Shown here piece after piece: positions 12,601 to 15,976 of a stretch of DNA of 15,976 nt (position 1 is the stretch's first letter; each line of letters starts with the position of its first letter). The notes under the pieces are model-generated. The model was given only the letters and a program-made list of their open reading frames with translations, searched no databases and was not told where the DNA came from. The stretch is from contig JAOXYC010244233.1 of assembly GCA_028565715.1 (NCBI GenBank), forward strand, positions 1 through 15,976. The letters run 5' to 3'. The stretch comes from Phoronis pallida (lineage: Eukaryota; Phoronida; Phoronidae). A program made the position numbers and the translations under genes.

Positions 12601-15600
12601 ATGTATGCAAATGGAAATATAGAATAAAAACACTGAAAGACCATAGACCCTTGGTTACCTGCAGTCTTGTTACAGTGGAAGTATATGATTGTTTCTCTCT
12701 GGTACCCATTACCACATGTTACACCACCTCTGTATGTTAATGTGAGTTCACCATCCGAATACCTAAAATAATGTAGTGAAATGTGAACAAGTTTTAACAA
12801 TTCTTATCTAGTCTTGATAGGCTCCAGTGGTTAATCCCAGGCCTCAATAGAATTTCACATTATCAACACTGAAAAATTCAATAGGGGGGCACAATTATAA
12901 AACACATGATAATATTTTTTAACATAAAATAAATTTTGGCATCAAAAAAAAAAAAAGTTGATCATGGTATAATGATACCGGTTAAGCTGCTACCAGGGCC
13001 TAATATCATCTTTATGGAGATGAGCACCCAAATGTAAATTCATTCAAGTTAAAAAAGTTAGAAAAGTGCGAATAAAAATATTTTTTTGCCAAGTCCATAA
13101 ATAGCAGTGTTTTTAAAGGTACAAACCTACATGTAAACAACAGCAAAAACCAAACACCTTCCAACGTCAAGAACAACTCTTCGGTGTGCTCAAGTTTCAC
13201 AGGTTTTATTGCCGTAAAAGATTCAGAACAGATCTGACTTTCAACACTGAGAACTACATTGTCTCAACCATACAACCTCAAAAGCACGTTTTCAGTACTG
13301 TTTTATGATTCGGCATCTTGTTACAATTCCATGAGCTCATCAAAGTAAAATCATTACAAAAAGAAGTGTTGAAGAGTTGTTTTTGGCATTTGAAAGACAA
13401 GTGTTTACCCCGGAGTGTATGGCTTTAAGAGCAATGCTTCGGTACCAACCTTAAACTCTGGTGTTGCACAGATCCTGTCACTTTGGCCAAGTTGTCACCC
13501 TTGGTCTGACACACCGCTGCATTTGGTGTGTGGACAGTACTTGTCCCATTACATGGGATATCAAGAGGACCACACACGTTCATATAATACACATAGTCAC
13601 TATTGTCCTGGGTATCATGAGCTTTGACCTCATAGTTGCCTATGTAAAGTGAAAAGACTTAGAAATAATTTGGGGTCATAGTTCTGACAGAAGTATGCAA
13701 TGTTTCATTTTATATAACACCTTTAGTAGATCTTTCATGTTTGATACCACACTTATGTGATCAGACATACATTGTTCTGATCTGACAGATGCAAGAATGC
13801 ATGTGTAAGATCTGAATAATAATGTACGTCTGATAATACATGAAGTAAGGTCATGCGGGTCTGATCTCCTGAGGTGTCATATAAAACAAATAATGTCATT
13901 CATTTGTTCATAGCACAATAGACTCATATCACGAAGACGACATTTTGAATCAAAGCTGAGGTTTGTCATGCAGTGGTAAATCCCAGAACAATGCAACTTG
14001 CGCATGTTAACGTGCAAAGAAATGCTTTAATCAGCAAATGATTTTTCTTTCTGGATGCAAGCCTCACTTTGATGACTTATAATGGGGATTGCGCATGCCT
14101 GTGATATGAGACTATTACTGTCCATTCTCTGAAAATATTTGCACAATTAAACTCATAAACAGTCTTTGTTTGTATACTATTGTAAAAGCTGGACATGATT
14201 TGATGGATCTTGCTAGATATACATTTACATGGGAATTAATAACCTATTCAAGGATAAGAGTTGGACATATTTCACAGTCTACTTCAAAGTTTTAGACAAT
14301 ACTCACTTCCTGTTTTCTTCAATGGAGTCAAGTCAAAATTCACATCATGAATGTCATTTGAGAACTTGCACTGGTCCGTAGTAAGGTAGTCTACAGAGCA
14401 AGCATATTCTGTGTGCCATTCCACATTGTAGTGACAACCCATGTCAGATAGAAGTAAAGGATCTTGGTTCTACAAAAAACTTAAGTGGTGAGATAAATTG
14501 CTACTTGTTCCAGAATACATTTGAAAAATAAGTTCACTTACTATTTTAAAAAGACAATTTTTCATAAAATATGGTATTTTACATTTCAATGTGGTCTTTC
14601 ACTTTTAAAATAATTAAACAATATTTTTTAAAGAATTCAATTTTTTCATAATTATACTTGACTTTTTTGTTGCTTCTAAAAAACATTTTCAATCAAACAA
14701 CTGATAAAGCAGGCAATAATTCAAAGAAATCAAAGCATTGCATTCTACATTATACAAATTATAACATGAACAGGTAGCATTTTACATACTCCACCCCTCT
14801 TTGGACACACAAACGTGATCGTCGTGTTGGAATTCTCTGTACATCCAGTAGGCTTCACATCTGATGTATATTCCAACACAAGGTTACCGTCCTTGTTTTT
14901 ACTGAGAGAGGACGAAACTGAGCCATATTTAATTGATGCTCCCGTTGCGGTTAAACATCCAGCAGATCCCTCACAGCCAGATGTTACTGAATCTGAAAAA
15001 TACATTAGAAATTTTAAGCACTTTTACTTCATAAAAAGCAATTTCAAAGTTAAAAGAGTAATTGGATATAAAGAACTATACTTTGCAGTAAGAACAGTTT
15101 TGCCAACCAGCTTTGACCACATAAATTCCAAGTCCTTCAAAGAAACTGTCAAGTTTTTTAGCTGTAACCAAATATAGTTTTACATAGTGCTCGAATGATC
15201 CCAAAATATTCAATTTCACTTTTAAAAAATAATATGTAATATTCTGGCAACAGATGTTGAAATTTTTATCATGAGAGGGATGAAAACATTGATTAAGTGA
15301 CAGGTTTTTTTAATTATGATTATTGCAATTTTATACTAGAACCAAAGAACATTAATTTTGTTAATCTTTATTGATTACAATACAATATCACATTATCAGG
15401 TTTATGTTTTGAGTGGGATGCCTGAAACTTTTTGTTTGTTTTAAAATATAAGAAAAACAATTTTTAAAAAATAACATGTTCACATTGGGCTGCTTTCAAA
15501 CTTTACCTGGGGTAATATCTCTGCAAACATTGATATAAAATTTTCTACTTTGTTGAGGATCGTTGACTAAATAACCGCCAGACTGTTTGATGAGGGGAGA

Positions 15601-15741
15601 TAAATCCCGCATACTGCCGTCGTTGTCGTACAGAGAACACTGTACTTCTTTGACATCCTTCGGTACAACATTACAGACAGCATCGGTGTACCATTCAAAA
15701 TATGTGACACAGGCGTAGGATCCTAACAGGATGGGAGAACC
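423..15741 (-). CDS. IGF2R: Cation-independent mannose 6-phosphate receptor (IGF2R-like), internal part, 25 exons
   Basis: Twenty-five minus-strand exons, each bounded by an AG acceptor and GT donor, join in compatible phases into 1,540 codons without a stop. The product is a run of CI-MPR repeats (Pfam CIMR type): the C-terminal half of D1, complete D2-D10 and the N-terminal half of D11. Each shows INVC or a variant near its end and CxYxFxWxTxxAC in its middle. In vertebrates the receptor has 15 such repeats, a membrane span and a sorting tail, and carries mannose 6-phosphate-tagged hydrolases from the trans-Golgi to endosomes. Full Q/R/E/Y sugar-binding quartets occur in D3, D5, D8, D9 and D11. 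Domain numbers are inferred from this pattern. OS-9 and the two-chain phosphotransferase gamma subunit have only single MRH domains, and CD-MPR has one, so they are excluded. The gene is incomplete at both window edges. Confidence 0.9.
1007..1156. repeat. 50-bp unit repeated three times in intron 24
   Basis: Three head-to-tail copies of a 50-bp unit begin TTGTATTG and include AAAGTACTTTGAATAAAAAA and CTCTAAACGCACTA. Copies differ at only a few positions (GTAAAAG/GTTAAAG, GCTT followed by G or C), so the expansion is recent. The array ends 24 bp before exon 24's low end. An isolated CGCACTAGA at 957-965 may be a remnant of a fourth. Confidence 0.92.
1181..1330 (-). CDS. IGF2R: CI-MPR exon 24: end of D10
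   Basis: This exon of 150 bases is phase 1 to phase 1, acceptor TTTTTCCAG, donor GTAGAA. It encodes [13 protein letters not shown] and an Asn-rich linker ([11 protein letters not shown]). It closes D10. Skipping would keep the frame. Confidence 0.88.
1607..1745 (-). CDS. IGF2R: CI-MPR exon 23: D10 middle
   Basis: It has 46 codons plus one base, phase 0 to phase 1, acceptor GTGTTACCAG, donor GTAAGC. It encodes [17 protein letters not shown] and ends NPESG. Glu at minus three and Tyr at plus two of the cysteine are present, but Gln and Arg are not, so D10 has only half the quartet. Intron 23 is 276 bp. Confidence 0.89.
1826..1839. repeat. 14-base perfect palindrome in intron 22
   Basis: AGGCGCATGCGCCT reads the same on both strands and contains the core GCGCATGCGC recognised by vertebrate NRF-1. 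TATATA follows directly. It lies within an intron, so a regulatory role is only a possibility. Confidence 0.4.
2052..2196 (-). CDS. IGF2R: CI-MPR exon 22: first half of D10
   Basis: Phase 2 to phase 0, acceptor TTATTCTCAG, donor GTAAGA. It encodes [11 protein letters not shown] and STEIIFIC. Ala stands at the binding Arg position. An ATG within the same frame upstream in the intron is not a start, as the acceptor and the linker in exon 21 show. Intron 22 (306 bp) contains a 14-base perfect palindrome. Confidence 0.89.
2404..2470 (-). CDS. IGF2R: CI-MPR exon 21: D9-D10 linker (67 bases)
   Basis: This is the smallest exon, phase 1 to phase 2, between TATGTTCAG and GTATGT. It encodes [14 protein letters not shown], the cysteine linker between repeats, which in other repeats is joined to a neighbouring exon. 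Leu follows the second cysteine in place of Gln, so D10 lacks the first binding residue. It is supported by phase continuity on both sides and by the linker pattern. Confidence 0.84.
2755..2885 (-). CDS. IGF2R: CI-MPR exon 20: end of D9
   Basis: Phase 2 to phase 1, acceptor TTTTTTTCAG, donor GTAAGA. It encodes YDLSGLTL and KFVLNVC. The Lys codon that ends SVK in exon 19 is completed across the junction. It closes D9 and the exon stops before the linker cysteines, which sit in exon 21. Intron 20 is 284 bp. Confidence 0.89.
3260..3500 (-). CDS. IGF2R: CI-MPR exon 19: D9, first half and middle
   Basis: It enters in phase 1 after TCTTTTCACAG and leaves in phase 2 at GTAAGT. It encodes [21 protein letters not shown] and [12 protein letters not shown]. 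Arg at minus eight, Glu at minus four and Tyr at plus two of the relevant cysteines, with Gln from exon 18, form the complete quartet. Glu-to-Tyr spacing of six matches bovine domain 9 (Glu1354, Tyr1360). It is the clearest sugar-binding domain in the window. Two possible N-glycosylation sites (NRT, NET) lie in it. Intron 19 (374 bp) shows only a T-run near 3000. Confidence 0.91.
3501..3930 (-). repeat. Tandem partial copies of exon 19 in intron 18
   Basis: Three decaying copies of the 5' part of exon 19, with its polypyrimidine tract and acceptor, stand directly upstream of the real exon. The nearest copy (unit 118 bp, acceptor at 3618/3619) is almost identical: it keeps TTTTCACAG and the reading [17 protein letters not shown]. 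The second (to about 3789) has AG changed to AA and an internal rearrangement. The third (to about 3919) has AG changed to CG and a TAG stop. All copies end near the NNKFNR codons, so none has a donor of its own. Confidence 0.85.
4075..4297 (-). CDS. IGF2R: CI-MPR exon 18: end of D8 and linker into D9
   Basis: Phase 0 to phase 1, acceptor TTCATTACAG, donor GTATGG. It encodes [23 protein letters not shown] and [11 protein letters not shown]. The closing motif is LDVC rather than INVC. The Gln after the last linker cysteine is the first residue of the D9 site. No ATG is in frame near the 5' end. An AG two bases farther into the exon could be used as acceptor but would break the frame. Confidence 0.88.
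4298..5048 (-). other. Intron 17 (751 bp)
   Basis: The exon 17 donor GTAAGT is at the high end and the exon 18 acceptor TTACAG at the low end. I found no open reading frame of note, no tandem repeat and no convincing terminal inverted repeats. Base composition is slightly less AT-rich at 4780-4990 than in neighbouring introns. Confidence 0.5.
5049..5129 (-). CDS. IGF2R: CI-MPR exon 17: D8 middle (short exon)
   Basis: This exon is only 27 codons, phase 0 at both ends, between ATAATTACAG and GTAAGT. It encodes [19 protein letters not shown]. Glu four before the cysteine and Tyr two after it complete the D8 quartet begun in exon 16, with the same spacing as D9. Exons 16 and 17 split the domain between the Arg and Glu. 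Skipping this exon would keep the frame but remove Glu and Tyr. Confidence 0.88.
5393..5586 (-). CDS. IGF2R: CI-MPR exon 16: first half of D8
   Basis: It enters in phase 1 after TATTTCAG and leaves in phase 0 before GTTAGT. It encodes [20 protein letters not shown] and RSTRINFFC. The linker Gln is present and an Arg lies eight residues before the last cysteine, as in D3 and D9. Together with exon 17 this makes D8 a candidate sugar-binding domain, which mammalian D8 is not known to be. An in-frame ATG inside the exon is not a start: the frame is open and conserved upstream of it. Confidence 0.88.
5965..6276 (-). CDS. IGF2R: CI-MPR exon 15: rest of D7
   Basis: At 312 bases it is the longest exon, phase 1 to phase 1, from TTTTGTAG to GTATGT. 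One exon carries [25 protein letters not shown] and YFINVCRP. Val stands at the binding Arg position. Like D5, D7 lacks both partners of the Cys106-Cys141-type disulfide, since Asn is at the second site and exon 14 lacks the first. Glu sits close to the Tyr but out of register. It is a non-binding domain by these criteria. Intron 15 (378 bp) has no visible content. Confidence 0.91.
6725..6911 (-). CDS. IGF2R: CI-MPR exon 14: end of D6 and first strands of D7
   Basis: Phase 0 to phase 1, between GAATTGTAG and GTAAGT. It opens with INIC, closing D6, then has the linker VCQKGSDN and [15 protein letters not shown] of D7. The linker keeps the Gln, but the usual cysteine after the GG turn is missing. 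Intron 14 (448 bp) has one short hairpin (AACTCTACTTA at 6360-6370 against TAAGTAGAGTT at 6390-6400) and nothing else. Confidence 0.89.
7012..7091 (-). pseudogene. Exon-like relic in intron 13, resembling the start of exon 14
   Basis: An 80-base segment lies between a good acceptor (TTGTATCCAG) and a strong donor (GTGAGT). Its first frame reads [11 protein letters not shown], close to the [10 protein letters not shown] that opens exon 14, with the key Cys changed to Tyr. After that, the more family-like reading (PGDSHTH) lies in another frame, suggesting a frame shift. Its length is not a multiple of three, so inclusion would put exon 14 out of frame and end the protein early. It is best read as a decayed exon duplicate, or less likely a regulated poison exon. 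Confidence 0.5.
7423..7638 (-). CDS. IGF2R: CI-MPR exon 13: D6 middle
   Basis: It has 72 codons, phase 0 to phase 0, acceptor TTATTCCAG and a weak donor GTTAGA. It encodes [13 protein letters not shown], then [10 protein letters not shown], and ends DTYT. Joined to exon 14 this gives YTINIC, the expected closing motif, which fixes both the donor and the skipping of the exon-like relic in between. No ATG lies in frame, so a start-to-stop ORF scan would miss it. Confidence 0.87.
8095..8259 (-). CDS. IGF2R: CI-MPR exon 12: first half of D6
   Basis: It is 55 codons, phase 0 at both ends, between TTATTAAAG and GTAGGG. It encodes [11 protein letters not shown] and DLRLRC. The Arg position eight before the cysteine holds Tyr. 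The acceptor has a purine-rich tail (TTAAAG) and is the least typical in the gene, but the frame and repeat alignment support it. Intron 12 (456 bp) contains only a small inverted repeat (CCAGAA against TTCTGG near 7720-7750). Confidence 0.83.
8507..8684 (-). CDS. IGF2R: CI-MPR exon 11: end of D5 and linker to D6
   Basis: It enters in phase 2 after CTCTCTCAG, completing DLSS, and ends in phase 0 at a GTATGT donor. It encodes FYINVC and [11 protein letters not shown]. Ser follows the last linker cysteine, in place of Gln, consistent with a non-binding D6. The reading frame stays open into the intron for a few codons past the donor before a TAG. Intron 11 is 247 bp. Confidence 0.86.
9063..9338 (-). 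CDS. IGF2R: CI-MPR exon 10: most of D5
   Basis: This exon of 276 bases runs phase 2 to phase 2, from TTATTCCAG to GTGAGT. It encodes [24 protein letters not shown] and [17 protein letters not shown]. The binding Arg, Glu and Tyr are all present. The two cysteines that pair with each other in most repeats (Cys106-Cys141 in CD-MPR) are both absent, replaced around Tyr and Ser. Mammalian D5, the phosphodiester-binding domain, is likewise described as lacking this disulfide, so this exon anchors the domain numbering. Intron 10 (378 bp) shows nothing. Confidence 0.91.
9550..9668. mobile_element. TTAA-flanked inverted-repeat element (MITE) in intron 9
   Basis: TTAA at 9550-9553 and again at 9665-9668 encloses an inverted repeat. 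The left end has ATACATCGCTACTTACGAAT and the right end, reverse complemented, has ATACATCACTACTCACGAAT, 18 of 20 matching. The arms extend further (AATCATCAA against AATTATCAA), leaving a short centre with GGATGAAAACG. It is non-coding. A related copy in the opposite orientation begins at 15825, also after TTAA. The two copies and the duplicated TTAA make an inserted mobile element likely; piggyBac-type mobilisation is inferred. Confidence 0.75.
9823..10000 (-). CDS. IGF2R: CI-MPR exon 9: end of D4 and linker into D5
   Basis: It starts in phase 1 after TTGACAG and ends in phase 2 before GTAAGT. It encodes FDLSPL, YYVNIC and GGCQVEKTG. The Gln after the linker cysteine is the first residue of the D5 quartet. 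Intron 9 (484 bp) carries a TTAA-flanked inverted-repeat element. Confidence 0.89.
10471..10761 (-). CDS. IGF2R: CI-MPR exon 8: most of D4
   Basis: This is one of the two long exons (291 bases), phase 1 to phase 1, with donor GTGAGT. It holds in one piece what other repeats split in two: [18 protein letters not shown] and [13 protein letters not shown]. Ile replaces the binding Arg, Ser and Phe stand at the Glu and Tyr positions, so D4 lacks the sugar site. This agrees with mammalian D4, which does not bind the sugar. Intron 8 (470 bp) is AT-rich and empty as far as I can tell. Confidence 0.9.
11121..11249 (-). CDS. IGF2R: CI-MPR exon 7: D3 C-terminal part
   Basis: The exon has 129 bases, phase 1 to phase 1, between CTTTCAG and GTGAGA. 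It encodes FYINVC and then CPPGAACMI, the end of D3 and the linker cysteines. The residue after the last linker cysteine is Met, not Gln, fitting a D4 that does not bind sugar. The exon is a multiple of three with matching phases, so skipping it would keep the frame but remove the closing strand of D3. Intron 7 (359 bp) has no recognisable content. Confidence 0.88.
11720..11875 (-). CDS. IGF2R: CI-MPR exon 6: D3 middle, sugar-binding Glu and Tyr
   Basis: This exon reads phase 1 to phase 1, with acceptor TTTCTAG and donor GTAATG. It encodes [18 protein letters not shown] and then FDLSSL. The Glu three residues before the cysteine and the Tyr two after it match the spacing of Glu416 and Tyr421 in bovine domain 3. 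With Gln in exon 4 and Arg in exon 5, D3 has the complete quartet and is the best candidate here for a high-affinity mannose 6-phosphate site besides D9. Intron 6 (470 bp) holds nothing I recognise. Confidence 0.88.
11876..12658 (-). other. Intron 5 (783 bp), with a GC-richer unexplained block
   Basis: This is the longest intron in the window. The stretch at roughly 12110-12480 is richer in G and C than the neighbouring introns. It is open for 105 codons on the minus strand (12078-12395). The predicted peptide has no motif I know and no repeat-family features. It could be a worn transposon fragment or chance. A short inverted pair, GGTAG and CTACC, lies near 12016-12037. Confidence 0.35.
12659..12762 (-). 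CDS. IGF2R: CI-MPR exon 5: D3 first half, sugar-binding Arg
   Basis: The 104 bases run from phase 2 to phase 1, ending CTGCAG before GTAACC. It encodes [11 protein letters not shown] and RETIIYFHC. The Arg eight residues before the last cysteine aligns with the essential binding Arg of domain 3 (Arg391 in the bovine receptor). Open reading continues past both splice sites into the introns, but that sequence is unlike the repeat family. Confidence 0.86.
13450..13639 (-). CDS. IGF2R: CI-MPR exon 4: end of D2 and linker into D3
   Basis: Entering in phase 1 and leaving in phase 2 before GTTGGT, it encodes YYMNVC near its start, closing D2. It then encodes AVCQTKGDN, the D2-D3 linker. The Gln after the cysteine is the first of the four mannose 6-phosphate-contacting residues of D3. 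Codon phase with exon 5 is restored only by this donor, giving LRYSDGEL across the junction. Intron 4 (687 bp) has an A-run near 12946 but nothing else I recognise. Confidence 0.87.
13708..13886. mobile_element. Foldback/MITE-like element A in intron 3 (about 180 bp)
   Basis: The left end TTTTATATAACACCT and the reverse complement of the right end TTTTATATGACACCT match at 14 of 15 positions and continue to a shared AGATC. The interior is also palindromic: ATCAGACATACATTGTT on one arm matches ATCAGACGTACATTATT on the other, and the arms meet near GCAAGAATGC at about 13793. It is non-coding. The almost full-length hairpin is typical of small non-autonomous elements; the family is not recognised. 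Confidence 0.65.
13917..14116. mobile_element. Foldback/MITE-like element B in intron 3 (about 200 bp)
   Basis: The ends are inverted repeats: AATAGACTCATATCAC at the left and the reverse complement of AATAGTCTCATATCAC at the right, 15 of 16 matching. A second inverted match lies inside (ATCAAAGCTGAGGTTTG against ATCAAAGTGAGGCTTG), so much of the element can fold back. No coding sequence is present. A clear target duplication is not seen. Its class is unknown. Confidence 0.6.
14307..14469 (-). CDS. IGF2R: CI-MPR exon 3: D2 middle
   Basis: It has 54 codons plus one base, entering in phase 0 after TTTTTTGTAG and leaving before a strong GTGAGT donor. It carries [13 protein letters not shown] and FDLTPL, the middle motif of D2. 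It lacks an in-frame ATG near its 5' end, so a simple start-to-stop reading misses it. It was found by repeat motif and splice sites. Intron 3 (667 bp) follows and contains two foldback elements. Confidence 0.88.
14790..14992 (-). CDS. IGF2R: CI-MPR exon 2: D1-D2 linker and first half of D2
   Basis: The exon enters in phase 1, making an Asp codon across the junction, and ends in phase 0 before GTATGT. It contains a CEGSAGC linker, LVLEYTS and TITFVC, the strands of the first half of a repeat. There is no Gln after the linker cysteine and Ser or Asn stands where the binding Arg would be, so D2 looks like a structural repeat. A second GT five bases farther on (GTAAAA) would add bases and break the frame with exon 3, so I chose GTATGT. 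Intron 2 (320 bp) is AT-rich with nothing notable. Confidence 0.87.
15507..15741 (-). CDS. IGF2R: CI-MPR exon 1 of window: D1, C-terminal half
   Basis: It gives 78 codons, entering in phase 0 and leaving in phase 1 (CCCCAG, then GTAAAG). The order of motifs is [13 protein letters not shown], then DLSPL, then FYINVC, which is the second half of a CI-MPR repeat. The sugar-binding Glu and Tyr positions of the middle motif hold Gly and Thr, so this repeat is not expected to bind mannose 6-phosphate. An ATG lies upstream in the same frame inside the intron, but the acceptor before GSPILL and the missing first half argue that this is not a start. Intron 1 (514 bp) follows; I see nothing in it. Confidence 0.88.
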
Positions 15742-15976
15742 CTGGAAATGAGAATTATTTATAATAATATGCAGATGATGATGGCAAAATGTTGACACTT
15801 TGAAATAACACACTGTGAAGAAACTTAAAGGCGTACATCGTTACTTACGAATGTCGAATTATGACTCATTGAAATATGGCGTTTTCATCCGTTTCTTTCA
15901 CACAGTTTGATCATTTTTCGTTGCCAATATGTGTTACTACCTTCATTCTTTATCGATAACACAAAGCTCATACGTT
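15742..15976 (-). other. Part of the intron upstream of exon 1, with TTAA inverted-repeat element
   Basis: This is intron sequence 5' of exon 1, which begins after a TTTCCAG acceptor. I see no coding signal here. From about 15825 it contains the left part of a repeat that recurs inverted in intron 9 (see the mobile element entries). The preceding exon, carrying the first half of D1, is outside the window. Confidence 0.6.
15825..15976. mobile_element. TTAA-flanked inverted-repeat element (MITE), second copy, cut by the window edge
   Basis: TTAA at 15825-15828 is followed by an end sequence sharing ACATCG and ACTTACGAATGT with the left end of the intron 9 element at 9550-9668. The match to the reverse complement of that element continues through a TTGAAATA block and CGTTTTCATCCGTTT to about 15893. 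Past that point the sequence differs, so this may be a longer relative. No right end is seen before the window stops. A TTAA target is typical of piggyBac-type insertion, but no transposase is visible and the class is inferred. Confidence 0.6.

Noticed and set aside
13012-13200. Minus-strand open frame in intron 4, considered as an extra exon
   Set aside because: Exons 4 and 5 join in phase and complete a D3 first half; the peptide is Phe/Leu-rich without repeat motifs.
14780-14790. Alternative exon 2 donor GTAAAA five bases downstream
   Set aside because: Its use would put exon 3 out of frame; GTATGT gives exact continuity.
14815-15177. Plus-strand open frame of 120 codons
   Set aside because: It is antisense to exon 2 and runs on into intron 1. 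No domain or start context supports it.
1-15976. A bacterial or mobile defence system, or CRISPR array
   Set aside because: The window is a spliced animal gene; no prokaryotic operon, spacer-repeat array or phage gene is visible.

Overview
This window is one stretch of an animal nuclear gene, read entirely from the minus strand. It holds 25 consecutive exons joined by GT-AG introns of about 0.2 to 0.8 kb. Spliced in the phases I read from the splice sites, the exons give 4,620 nt, or 1,540 codons, with no stop and no frame conflict. The protein is a series of cation-independent mannose 6-phosphate receptor (CI-MPR, IGF2R) repeats of about 145 residues. Each repeat has a first half (LxYxxGxxC ... 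TxIxFxC), a middle (CxYxFxWxTxxAC), then DLSPL and (Y)INVC. The AT-rich introns, small foldback elements and the non-vertebrate character of the protein suggest a marine invertebrate, most likely a bivalve mollusc. That taxonomic guess is weak.

Layout from the gene's 5' side (high coordinates): exon 1 (15507-15741) is the C-terminal half of one repeat. Nine complete repeats follow, and exon 25 (423-688) is the N-terminal half of an eleventh. The signal peptide and start lie above 15976; the remaining repeats, membrane segment and tail lie below position 1. I number the repeats D1-D11 because the third, fifth and ninth carry the Gln/Arg/Glu/Tyr mannose 6-phosphate quartet and the fifth lacks one cysteine pair. 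This is the known spacing of binding domains 3, 5 and 9 in mammalian CI-MPR. The eighth and eleventh repeats also appear to carry the full quartet, which is not the mammalian arrangement.

The introns hold most of the unexplained structure. Intron 18 has three decaying copies of the 5' part of exon 19, one with an intact duplicate splice acceptor. Intron 13 has an exon-like relic resembling the start of exon 14. Intron 9 and the 5' edge of the window carry two copies of a TTAA-flanked inverted-repeat element. Intron 3 has two foldback elements side by side, and intron 24 has a 50-bp unit repeated three times. I see no second gene, no RNA gene and no CRISPR array. The promoter and polyadenylation signal of this gene are outside the window.

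In the cell the product should be a type I membrane receptor cycling between the trans-Golgi network, endosomes and surface, carrying phosphomannosyl lysosomal hydrolases. This role is inferred from the family; the sequence directly shows only the luminal repeats.
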